Positions 6,760 to 12,450 of a stretch of 22,923 nt of DNA are shown here, piece by piece. The notes beneath the pieces were generated by a model. The model was not told the DNA's origin. It saw only the letters and a list, made by a program, of their open reading frames with translations, and made no database searches. The stretch is from JAAZHK01 sp964536075 (lineage in GTDB: Bacteria > Bacillota_I > Bacilli_A > RF39 > UBA660), in assembly GCA_964536075.1 (NCBI GenBank), contig CAZHWO010000013.1, positions 1 to 22,923 of the forward strand, in the 5' to 3' direction. Within the stretch, counting starts at the first letter, position 1; each line of letters opens with the position of its first letter. A program made the translations under genes and the position numbers.

Positions 6760-8250
6760 ATGTATACAGAAAACGAAGAAATAATGGAAAAAAGAAGCTT
6801 TCCATTAAAAGATTTTTTAGTTAAATTATTACTAATTATTTTCTTTATATTCATCCTAATGTGGGTATTTCCAATTACGAAATTAAAACCATTTTATGAT
6901 AGTATTTTTAATACCAATATTAGTAATATGAAGGAAGCTGGTATAACTTATTATACCAATGAGCGATTACCACAAAAAGTTGGTGAAACGAAGAAATTAA
7001 CTTTAGGTCAAATGCTTGAACAAAAAATTGTTTTACCTTTTACTGATAAAAATGGTAAAAGTTGTGATTTGAACAAATCATATATTGAAATAACCAAAGA
7101 TGAACAGGAATATGTTTTAAAAGTATCACTTACCTGTGGTTCAAATAGTGATTATTTACTAGTTCACTTAGGTTGTCATGATTATTGTAATAATAATTCC
7201 TGCCAAACAACCGTTAAAGAAACAATTGTTAATCCAATAATCAATAAACCAACAAAAACATCGTCAATTGAATATGAATACAAAAAAACAGTATGTACGG
7301 AGTCATGGAGTGCTTATAGTGCCTGGACAACAGAAGTAAGAGCTATTTCTGATTCTTTAAGAAGAATTAGTACCACTAAAACAACCGCTTGGTCCGATTA
7401 TTCTACTACCAAACCAAAAGAAGCAAGTAATCGTGATATAGAATCTAAAACTTTCGTCATTTCTGAAGCCACAATCAAACAAGTCCTTGTAACACCAGCT
7501 ACAACGAAACAAGAATTAGTTACACCGGAAAAAACTGAACAAGTTCTTGTAACACCAGAAAAAACTGAACAAGTTCTTGTAACACCAGAAAAAACTAAAC
7601 AAGTTCTTGTAACACCAGAAAAAACGAAACAAGTATTAGTAACAGAAGGTTATTGGCAATATGATGGAGTAACTTCATCAACTAAGGGAGCAGTAAAATA
7701 TGTTAAAGGTACTAAAACCGTTGATAACTGGAGCGATACCAAAGGAGGATACTTTGATCATCGTATTAGTAGTGATTCTAATACTAAAGTATTAAGTTGT
7801 CGTGTTACAACCGCTGCTGATTGTGGCAGTAAGTGTAATGGTTGGAGCATTGTCTACTATTGTACATATCAGAAAAACAATCCTACCACGGTTAATGTAT
7901 ATGGTTATAGGTTATGGCACGAACCAGTCTATAAAACTGTTGTTGTCGAAAAAGCGGTATATAAAACTGTTGTTGTTGAAAAGGCTGTCTATAAAACCGT
8001 TGTTGTTGAAAAGGCTGTCTATAAAACCGTAATAACCGAAGCTGTCTATAAAACAGTTGAAATTCCAGCTGTCTACAAAACAGTAGAAGTTCCGGCTGTT
8101 TCGGAAATTAGATATCGTTATCGTGATACGACCATCCTATATTCATATAGTACTTTACAAAATAATTGTACTAATGAAACCATTTGGAGTACCAAAGAAG
8201 CTCTTGAAGGATGGACTAGAACCGGTAACATTAGAACCAGTAGTATTTAA
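6760..8250 (+). CDS. Membrane-anchored extracellular protein with two tandem-repeat families, 496 aa
   Basis: I do not recognise a named family. One N-terminal membrane segment (residues ~19-38), preceded by Lys residues, acts as a signal anchor, so the rest is predicted extracellular. Residues ~55-135 form a Cys-containing domain (SCDLNKSYIEIT; LTCG; GCHDYC). Residues ~180-225 hold Trp/Ser motifs (ESWSAYSAW, AWSDYS) reminiscent of thrombospondin-like modules. Residues 241-297 are six copies of QVLVTPEKTE-like decapeptides. A Cys/Trp-rich island (~298-375) follows. Residues 390-446 are six VYKTV repeats, three of 10 residues then three of 9. The end has RYRYRD and IWSTKEALEGW. There is no LPXTG motif. 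The SD is AGAGGGGA (6746-6753). It has its own promoter and a perfect 10-bp terminator. Adhesion or an envelope role is only inference. Confidence 0.85.
   Translation: MYTENEEIMEKRSFPLKDFLVKLLLIIFFIFILMWVFPITKLKPFYDSIFNTNISNMKEAGITYYTNERLPQKVGETKKLTLGQMLEQKIVLPFTDKNGKSCDLNKSYIEITKDEQEYVLKVSLTCGSNSDYLLVHLGCHDYCNNNSCQTTVKETIVNPIINKPTKTSSIEYEYKKTVCTESWSAYSAWTTEVRAISDSLRRISTTKTTAWSDYSTTKPKEASNRDIESKTFVISEATIKQVLVTPATTKQELVTPEKTEQVLVTPEKTEQVLVTPEKTKQVLVTPEKTKQVLVTEGYWQYDGVTSSTKGAVKYVKGTKTVDNWSDTKGGYFDHRISSDSNTKVLSCRVTTAADCGSKCNGWSIVYYCTYQKNNPTTVNVYGYRLWHEPVYKTVVVEKAVYKTVVVEKAVYKTVVVEKAVYKTVITEAVYKTVEIPAVYKTVEVPAVSEIRYRYRDTTILYSYSTLQNNCTNETIWSTKEALEGWTRTGNIRTSSI
7480..7650 (+). repeat. 30-bp in-frame tandem repeat, family 1
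   Basis: Five full 30-base units (7480-7509, 7510-7539, 7540-7569, 7570-7599, 7600-7629) and a partial sixth, each encoding a QVLVTPxxTx decapeptide. Units 3 and 4 differ at only one base, so recent duplication is likely and copy number may vary. There are no spacers, so it is not CRISPR. Confidence 0.92.
7927..8097 (+). repeat. 30/27-bp in-frame tandem repeat, family 2
   Basis: Three units of 30 bases (from 7927, 7957, 7987), then three of 27 bases (from 8017, 8044, 8071). All begin with a Val-Tyr-Lys-Thr-Val codon block. The switch from 10 to 9 residues coincides with loss of the Glu-Lys pair in favour of Glu-Ala or Pro-Ala. Confidence 0.92.
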
Positions 8251-8272
8251 AAAGAGAAGTTTTTCTCTTTTT
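8249..8272 (+). terminator. Terminator of the repeat protein gene
   Basis: Perfect 10-bp stem AAAAAGAGAA/TTCTCTTTTT with loop GTTT. The T-rich right arm ends at 8272. The TAA stop (8248-8250) overlaps the left arm. Confidence 0.9.
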
Positions 8273-8274
8273 GT

Positions 8275-8303
8275 TTGACATTTTTCGCTACATATGCTAT
8301 AAT
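8275..8303 (+). promoter_or_regulatory. Consensus sigma-A promoter of the 8357 gene
   Basis: TTGACA (8275-8280), 17-base spacer, TATAAT (8298-8303), with extended TG at 8295-8296: a full consensus match. It begins three bases after the preceding terminator. The leader is about 46 nt and carries a duplicated AGGGGTT just before the ATG. Confidence 0.88.
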
Positions 8304-8356
8304 ACATATACCTTGAAGATAGATGGCTAAATTAATAGGGGTTAGGGGTTGATAAA

Positions 8357-8776
8357 ATGAAACATAACTATATCTTCGAATATTTAAATGAAAATGATTT
8401 TAGAAAAAAAGAAAGATCATTAAGAAAGTACAATATGCTTGCTTATAAAAAATTAACTTTTGATTTATATCCAACGATTAGAAGTGGTAATTTTTTAGGA
8501 CAATTAGTGTCTATTTCTAAAAAGGATAAAACTAGGTCTTTTGAATTGAAATTACCGACTGATGTGTTATTTTCTAAAGTGCATGGAGAGTTAAAACTAC
8601 ATTATACTGTTTATGAAGATAAAAATACTATCTTACTTACTAATATTACTCCCGAAGAAATTCTTGATGAAGGACACCGTGCCGAGTTAGGTACTTATAA
8701 GGGTGTTATGATTTCTAAAACTCATCCGGAAAAAGATATGTTTAAAATAGATTTGTTAAATCTATTACAAAAGTAG
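8357..8776 (+). CDS. Hypothetical protein, 139 aa
   Basis: I do not recognise this family. It is a soluble basic/acidic protein with no signal peptide or membrane segment. A Lys/Arg-rich N-terminal helix region (FRKKERSLRKYNML) is followed by alternating hydrophobic stretches (KKLTFDLYPTIRSGNFLGQL; FELKLPTDVLF; GELKLHYTVYED; TILLTNITP) that look like beta strands, perhaps a small beta-barrel. The ribosome-binding site is the second AGGGGTT copy, ending about 7 bases before ATG 8357. It has a consensus promoter of its own and a strong terminator that holds its TAG stop. It is therefore a monocistronic and probably well-expressed gene. Neighbours (a surface repeat protein and asnS) do not suggest a role. 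Confidence 0.78.
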   Translation: MKHNYIFEYLNENDFRKKERSLRKYNMLAYKKLTFDLYPTIRSGNFLGQLVSISKKDKTRSFELKLPTDVLFSKVHGELKLHYTVYEDKNTILLTNITPEEILDEGHRAELGTYKGVMISKTHPEKDMFKIDLLNLLQK

Positions 8777-8795
8777 TTAAAAAACTACTTTTTTT
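8771..8795 (+). terminator. Terminator of the 8357 gene containing its stop codon
   Basis: AAGTAGTT (8771-8778), loop AAAA, AACTACTT (8783-8790), T-tract to 8795. The TAG stop (8774-8776) is inside the left arm. Confidence 0.9.
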
Positions 8796-8796
8796 G

Positions 8797-8805
8797 TGTT
8801 ATAAT
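8797..8805 (+). promoter_or_regulatory. Extended -10 promoter of asnS
   Basis: TG-T-TATAAT directly after the U-tract. The predicted start near 8812 gives a leader of about 15 nt, which leaves no room for a T-box. Confidence 0.65.
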
Positions 8806-8826
8806 AGGTTAGAAATGAGGAATATT

Positions 8827-10212
8827 ATGTTGGAACTTAAAACATTGTATGATGAATTTAATAAATATATTAATCAGGATGTTGAATTATCAGGTTGGGT
8901 GAAAAATCATCGTAAGCATCAAAATGTAGCTTTTATTGACTTTTATGATGGTACTATCTTTAAATCCATTCAGCTAGTATATAATGACAGTTTAGCTAAT
9001 TTTGAAGAATTAAATAAAATTCATATTGGATCATGTATCAAAGTATTGGGAAGGTTAGTGGCATCTAATGGAAATAATCAGGACTACGAAATAGAAATTA
9101 AAGAGGTTACCTTATTAGGTGATTGTCCAGAAGATTATCCTATTCAACCCCAAAGATATACTAGGGAATATTTAAGAGAAATAGCATATTTACGTCCACG
9201 AACTAATCTTTTTCAGGCTATTTTTCGAATTCGTTCTGTGGCAAGTTTGGCCATTCATAATTTTTTTGAAAAAGAAGGTTTTCTATATTTACATTCACCA
9301 CTCATTACCGATAATGATGGTGAGGGAGCTGGAGAAATGTTTAGAGTTACCACGCTTGATATGGATAATATTCCAAAAGATAAAGACGGTAATATTGATT
9401 ACACCAGTGATTTCTTTTCCAAAAAGGTTGGTTTAACGGTAACTGGTCAATTACAAGGAGAAGCTTTTGCTATGGCCTTTCGGAAAATATATACTTTTGG
9501 TCCAATTTTTCGAGCTGAAAAATCTAATACCAAAATCCATGCCGCGGAGTTTTGGATGATTGAACCCGAAATAGCTTTTTATGATATAAATGATTTAATG
9601 GCTTTACAGGAAAGATTTTTAAAATATATTATTAAAGAGGTATTAACTAAAGCCGAGGCTGAAATTGATTTTCTGGATAATTTTATTGAAAAAGGTCTTA
9701 AAAATCGCTTACAAAAGTTATTAAACGATCAATTTTATAAAATTACTTATCGTGAAGCCATTGATCTTTTAAATAAATCGGGGATTAAATTTGAAAATGA
9801 TGCTAAATTTGGTAATGATATTGCCAAAGAACATGAGAAGTATTTAACTGAAACCCAATTTAACGGTCCTGTTTTTATTACTGATTGGCCCAAAGAAATT
9901 AAAGCTTTTTATATGAAATTAAATCCTGATAATACAACAGTTGCTGCCGTCGATTTATTAGTAGCTAAAGCTGGAGAATTAATGGGTGGTTCACAAAGAG
10001 AAGAAAATTATGAAGTTTTAATTAAAAAGATGCAAGAATTACACATAGGGCAAGAAGATTTATGGTGGTATCTAAACTTAAGAAAATATGGTGGATGTAT
10101 TCATTCTGGTTTTGGCTTAGGTTTTGAAAGACTATTAATATTCTTAACTGGGGTAGATAATATCCGCGATGTTATTCCTTTTCCTAGAACTTATGGTAAT
10201 TGTGAATTTTAA
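8827..10212 (+). CDS. asnS: Asparaginyl-tRNA synthetase, 461 aa
   Basis: Charges tRNA-Asn with asparagine; class IIb synthetase. The N-terminal OB-fold anticodon-binding domain (residues ~14-100) starts with VELSGWVKNHRKHQNVAFID. The catalytic domain has motif 2 in FRAEKSNTKIHAAEFWMIEP, the asparaginyl rather than aspartyl form, and motif 3 at the C-terminus (GFGLGFERLL, then the DVIPFPRT ending). Length is usual for bacterial AsnRS. I chose ATG 8827, which has GAGGA (8817-8821) five bases upstream; in-frame TTG 8794 lies in the preceding U-tract and ATG 8815 has no SD. The gene has its own extended -10 promoter. Presence of AsnRS means Asn-tRNA can be made directly, without the GatCAB transamidation route for asparagine. 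Confidence 0.96.
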   Translation: MLELKTLYDEFNKYINQDVELSGWVKNHRKHQNVAFIDFYDGTIFKSIQLVYNDSLANFEELNKIHIGSCIKVLGRLVASNGNNQDYEIEIKEVTLLGDCPEDYPIQPQRYTREYLREIAYLRPRTNLFQAIFRIRSVASLAIHNFFEKEGFLYLHSPLITDNDGEGAGEMFRVTTLDMDNIPKDKDGNIDYTSDFFSKKVGLTVTGQLQGEAFAMAFRKIYTFGPIFRAEKSNTKIHAAEFWMIEPEIAFYDINDLMALQERFLKYIIKEVLTKAEAEIDFLDNFIEKGLKNRLQKLLNDQFYKITYREAIDLLNKSGIKFENDAKFGNDIAKEHEKYLTETQFNGPVFITDWPKEIKAFYMKLNPDNTTVAAVDLLVAKAGELMGGSQREENYEVLIKKMQELHIGQEDLWWYLNLRKYGGCIHSGFGLGFERLLIFLTGVDNIRDVIPFPRTYGNCEF

Positions 10213-10232
10213 AAACTAATCTTCCGTTTTTT
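10211..10232 (+). terminator. Weak possible terminator of asnS
   Basis: AAAAAC (10211-10216) and GTTTTT (10226-10231) could pair around a 9-base loop with a T-run. The stem is only 6 bp and A-T rich, so support is weak. Confidence 0.3.
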
Positions 10233-10243
10233 AATTTTAATGC

Positions 10244-10272
10244 TTGATTATCCATATAATATATGGTATTAT
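10244..10272 (+). promoter_or_regulatory. Promoter of the CAU tRNA gene
   Basis: TTGATT (10244-10249), 17-base spacer, TATTAT (10267-10272), 11 bases before the mature tRNA. The spacer holds a 15-base palindrome, CCATATAATATATGG (10252-10266), whose central TATAAT is an alternative -10. Confidence 0.6.
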
Positions 10273-10283
10273 TAAAAAGCGAT

Positions 10284-10360
10284 GGACCCTTAGCTCAGTT
10301 GGTTAGAGCATCCGGCTCATAACCGGACGGTCGAAGGTTCGAGTCCTTCAGGGTCCACCA
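10284..10360 (+). tRNA. tRNA with CAU anticodon, probably tRNA-Ile2 (lysidine type)
   Basis: A complete 77-base tRNA with encoded CCA. The acceptor stem is GGACCCT/AGGGTCC, the anticodon stem TCCGG/CCGGA and the loop CTCATAA, so the anticodon is CAT. Automatic annotation would say tRNA-Met. The acceptor pairs C4-G69 and C5-G68 match those described as TilS recognition features in E. coli tRNA-Ile2, and the whole body resembles the Bacillus GGACCTTTAGCTCAG-type CAU tRNA. I therefore favour the AUA-reading isoleucine tRNA whose C34 is converted to lysidine. It is not an initiator: the C1-A72 mismatch is absent. It is followed by a strong terminator and is a single-gene unit. Confidence 0.93.
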
Positions 10361-10370
10361 CGAGGAAAAT

Positions 10371-10394
10371 AAAAACTACGAAAGTAGTTTTTTT
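10371..10394 (+). terminator. Terminator of the CAU tRNA
   Basis: Nine-bp stem AAAAACTAC/GTAGTTTTT with a GAAA tetraloop (10380-10383) and a T-tract to 10394, starting 10 bases after the CCA. Confidence 0.93.
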
Positions 10395-10402
10395 CAGTAA
10401 AA

Positions 10403-10434
10403 TTGCTGCAAAATTTTTAATGATATGGTATATT
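10403..10434 (+). promoter_or_regulatory. Possible promoter of the P-loop kinase gene
   Basis: An extended -10-like TG-G-TATATT at 10426-10434. TTGCTG at 10403-10408 is a possible -35 but the spacing (20) is long. It is the only candidate between the tRNA terminator and the gene. Confidence 0.35.
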
Positions 10435-10481
10435 TATTTTAACACAATAAAGACATATTATTTTGAAGTATAGGAGGAGTA

Positions 10482-11075
10482 ATGAAAAATAATGTTGGTA
10501 ATATTATCATAATTGAAGGACCGCAAGGAGTTGGTAAAAGTACCATGGCTAATTTTTTAAGAGAAAACTTATCCGCATCAAATCTATATCGTTTAACAGG
10601 AATAAAGGATAAAACAATAACCGGCTATGAAAAAAGCAAAATTATGTACCTAGGACTTATTAATTATATGGAATCATTAGAAGATACGAAATTAAATTTA
10701 ATATTCGATCGAACTTTTTTTACAGAAGAAGTTTATGGTCGACTTGGATATAAAGAATACAAATTTACCGATGTATATAAAAGATTAGTTAAGAAAATGA
10801 ATGCCCTGGATTTTAATATATATTTTGTCGTTCTATACTTGAAAGATACCACCATTTATGCAAAGAGATTAAAAAGAAAACATCATGGTTATCAAGAATT
10901 TAGTATTGAAAATAGTATAAATCAACAAAATGAATATCTAAAATTATCCCAGGAAATAAAAGAAAAAAATATTAAAAAAATAACGATTGCTACCGATAAC
11001 TTTGAAGAGGCTTATAAAAAATTAATAAATAGTATCCCTGTCTTAAAAGAATCAGGTATGAAATACGAAAAATAA
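10482..11075 (+). CDS. P-loop deoxynucleoside/nucleotide kinase-like protein, 197 aa
   Basis: A small cytoplasmic P-loop kinase. The N-terminal IIIIEGPQGVGKST (Walker A residues 13-21) follows a single beta strand, as in thymidylate kinases and deoxynucleoside kinases. LIFDRTFFTEEVYGRLGY (about residue 80) resembles the D-R-(S/T/Y) motif that contacts substrate in those families, and a basic KRLKRKHHGYQEF stretch could be the lid. Length is close to the TMPK/dNK range (200-220). I cannot decide between dNK, TMPK-like or another nucleotide kinase. The ribosome-binding site is AGGAGG, six bases from ATG 10482. The gene lies between two tRNA genes and is AT-rich, which raises the chance of acquisition by transfer; this is inference. 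Thymidine kinase and DHFR genes in the window fit a nucleotide-supply role. Confidence 0.75.
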   Translation: MKNNVGNIIIIEGPQGVGKSTMANFLRENLSASNLYRLTGIKDKTITGYEKSKIMYLGLINYMESLEDTKLNLIFDRTFFTEEVYGRLGYKEYKFTDVYKRLVKKMNALDFNIYFVVLYLKDTTIYAKRLKRKHHGYQEFSIENSINQQNEYLKLSQEIKEKNIKKITIATDNFEEAYKKLINSIPVLKESGMKYEK

Positions 11076-11085
11076 TTAAATATAA

Positions 11086-11109
11086 AAGACTACTAAAGTA
11101 GTCTTCTTT
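11086..11109. terminator. Bidirectional terminator between convergent genes
   Basis: AAGACTAC (11086-11093), loop TAAA, GTAGTCTT (11098-11105). On the + strand it is followed by CTTT; on the - strand by TTATATTTAA. It sits between the two convergent stops and could serve both genes. Confidence 0.75.
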
Positions 11110-11120
11110 ACTATAAAAAC

Positions 11121-11474
11121 TTATCGTATTTTTCTTGGATTAGTAAAAAGATAGGTAGCTGCTATCCCAATTAACAAACCAATAACTCCATATAATAAAT
11201 TAGTAAAGATATCATCTTCATCATCAAGGGCTTCCGTTGTATCATTATCATATATTGTATCATTATCTGTATTATCATCATCAACATCATCGTCAGTATT
11301 TGTATCATCATTAGTAGTAGTGTCATCGTCATCAGTATCGGTTACTGTATTTTGTAATCTAATCAATGAAGTATTATCATTTATATTGTTGTTATATGCT
11401 TGTACCACTGGAGTATTAATGACAAAAAAAGCAAATATTGCAACAAGGATAAATCCTATAGAAATTTTTTTCAT
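11121..11474 (-). CDS. Secreted Asp/Thr/Asn-rich protein with C-terminal membrane anchor, 117 aa
   Basis: The only minus-strand gene here; family not recognised. Start is ATG at 11474-11472, with AGGAGG at 11486-11481 (complement CCTCCT); the frame opens upstream to 11516 without an SD. A signal peptide (MKKISIGFILVAIFAFFV then PVVQA as likely cleavage end) is followed by a low-complexity acidic segment of about 45 residues with roughly 21 Asp, separated by Thr and Asn. A single membrane helix (LLYGVIGLLIGIAATYLF) and a short basic tail (NPRKIR) follow. The topology is therefore type I: an acidic ectodomain of about 70 residues outside the membrane. Such Asp-rich runs could bind calcium or act as a charged spacer; neither can be shown from sequence. 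It has a recognisable promoter and no operon partner. The low complexity is genuine coding, because signal, anchor and SD are all in frame. Confidence 0.83.
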   Translation of the reverse strand: MKKISIGFILVAIFAFFVINTPVVQAYNNNINDNTSLIRLQNTVTDTDDDDTTTNDDTNTDDDVDDDNTDNDTIYDNDTTEALDDEDDIFTNLLYGVIGLLIGIAATYLFTNPRKIR

Positions 11475-11504
11475 TTTAAACCTCCTTTCAAAAATATTAT
11501 TCCC

Positions 11505-11533
11505 ATAATAGAACATTTTATGTTAAATGTTAA
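11505..11533 (-). promoter_or_regulatory. Promoter of the Asp-rich membrane protein
   Basis: Read on the minus strand: TTAACA (11533-11528), 17-base spacer, TATTAT (11510-11505). This places the start near 11498 and the leader near 25 nt. Confidence 0.6.
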
Positions 11534-11597
11534 ATTTAAAAATTTTGATTGCATTATCCTAGATAATAGTGTAATATCTTTATTGAAATTAAATTTT

Positions 11598-11674
11598 GGC
11601 CTGTTGGTGAAGAGGTTTAACACGTTGCCCTCTCAAGGCAATATTCATGGGTTCAAGTCCCATACAGGTCACCA
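11598..11674 (+). tRNA. tRNA-Glu (CUC)
   Basis: A 77-base tRNA with encoded CCA. The acceptor stem is GGCCTGT/ACAGGTC (one G-U pair at 2-71), the D-stem GTG/CAC and the anticodon stem TTGCC/GGCAA. The loop CTCTCAA gives anticodon CTC, and the T-stem is ATGGG/CCCAT. The body (GGCC-GTTGGT...) is that of Firmicute tRNA-Glu. CUC reads only GAG, so a UUC isoacceptor must exist elsewhere. No convincing promoter or terminator is seen around it. Confidence 0.92.
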
Positions 11675-11751
11675 ATATTTTAAGATTCAAACCACTTTTA
11701 ATTGTAAATTGAATAGTTTTTAATTAAAATAAAGATTTAATAACTAATTTA

Positions 11752-11760
11752 TGGTAGAAT
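11752..11760 (+). promoter_or_regulatory. Extended -10 promoter of dihydrofolate reductase
   Basis: TG-G-TAGAAT. The in-frame ATG at 11751 lies inside it, so translation must start downstream. The predicted leader to ATG 11778 is about 11 nt. Confidence 0.5.
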
Positions 11761-11777
11761 ATTTGCAGGTGGATAAT

Positions 11778-12380
11778 ATGAGAACATTACAAGATTTAAA
11801 TTTATTGGAAAAAAATATGATCAAACAGAATAAACAATATTCAAATCTGGGTTTAATAGTAGCAATAGGTCAAAATCGAGAAATTGGTCATCAAAATAAA
11901 CTCATTTGGAGAATAAAAGAAGATTTAGATTTTTTCAAAAAAATTACTATGGACTCATATATTATAATGGGAAGAAATACATATAAATCTATGCCCAAAA
12001 ATCTTAAAGGAAGAAATTATATAGTTTTATCTAGAGATGAAAACTTTAGTTTAGAAATACCAAAGCTTGTTCATAGAAATATAGATGAAACATTAGCATT
12101 TATATCTCAAGATAGCAATTCGAAATTTTGGGTTGTTGGGGGTGGAATCATTTATACTAATTTTTTGCCTCACGTTGATATGATGCATATAACTCAAATA
12201 GATGACTCTTATTCAGATGCAGATACATTCTTTCCTGAGTTTAATAAAGAGGAGTGGAGCGAAGAAGTTGGTGAAGATTTACAATGTTCCAAAAACAACG
12301 TCAATTATAATCATACATTATATTTAAGAAAAAATATTAGATATAAAAGAATGGAAAAATATAATAATAAAAGTAATTAA
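11778..12380 (+). CDS. folA: Dihydrofolate reductase, about 200 aa, with N-terminal extension
   Basis: Reduces dihydrofolate to tetrahydrofolate with NADPH, supporting thymidylate, purine and formyl-Met synthesis. Core motifs: GLIVAIGQNREIGHQNKLIW (A/IG, N and W of the substrate site), EDLDFFKK whose Asp aligns with the catalytic D27 of the E. coli enzyme, IIMGRNTYKSMP, YIVLSR, and WVVGGGIIY. The usual LPW is LIW here. ATG 11778 has AGGTGGA (11767-11773); ATG 11751 is inside the -10 and ATG 11817 has no good SD. With this start there are about 24 residues before the core fold, and there is a short basic C-terminal extension (RYKRMEKYNNKSN), so it is longer than the usual ~160. No thyA is seen next to it. 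The gene ends in a terminator holding its stop. Confidence 0.9.
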   Translation: MRTLQDLNLLEKNMIKQNKQYSNLGLIVAIGQNREIGHQNKLIWRIKEDLDFFKKITMDSYIIMGRNTYKSMPKNLKGRNYIVLSRDENFSLEIPKLVHRNIDETLAFISQDSNSKFWVVGGGIIYTNFLPHVDMMHITQIDDSYSDADTFFPEFNKEEWSEEVGEDLQCSKNNVNYNHTLYLRKNIRYKRMEKYNNKSN

Positions 12381-12400
12381 AACAATTACTTTTATTTTTT
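12369..12400 (+). terminator. Terminator of folA containing its stop codon
   Basis: Ten-bp stem AAAAGTAATT/AATTACTTTT (12369-12378 and 12384-12393) with a 5-base loop, then A and six T. The TAA stop (12378-12380) starts at the last stem base. Confidence 0.88.
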
Positions 12401-12409
12401 GGTAAAAAA

Positions 12410-12418
12410 TGTTATAAT
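12410..12418 (+). promoter_or_regulatory. Extended -10 promoter of the cadherin-like protein gene
   Basis: TG-T-TATAAT, ten bases after the folA U-tract. Likely also transcribes tkt, whose ATG follows the first gene by one base. Confidence 0.62.
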
Positions 12419-12450
12419 TTAGGTATAAATATATAATAAGGAGGTTGAAG

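Noticed and set aside
7480..7650. CRISPR-like regular 30-base repeat
   Set aside because: Units are directly adjacent with no spacers, keep codon phase, and lie inside a long open frame.
7802..8032. 76-residue open frame in a second + frame
   Set aside because: It is a by-product of the 30-base repeats in the real gene; no SD.
8794..8826. asnS start at TTG 8794
   Set aside because: The codon lies in the upstream terminator U-tract and before the -10; ATG 8827 has a proper SD.
8796..8826. T-box riboswitch upstream of asnS (and of metG at 15994-16040)
   Set aside because: The gaps from the previous terminator are about 30-47 bases and each contains a promoter -10 close to the ATG; a T-box needs about 200 bases.
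11320..11723. Plus-strand open frames opposite the Asp-rich gene and into tRNA-Glu
   Set aside because: One covers a tRNA gene, and neither has SD; the minus-strand gene has SD, signal peptide and membrane anchor.
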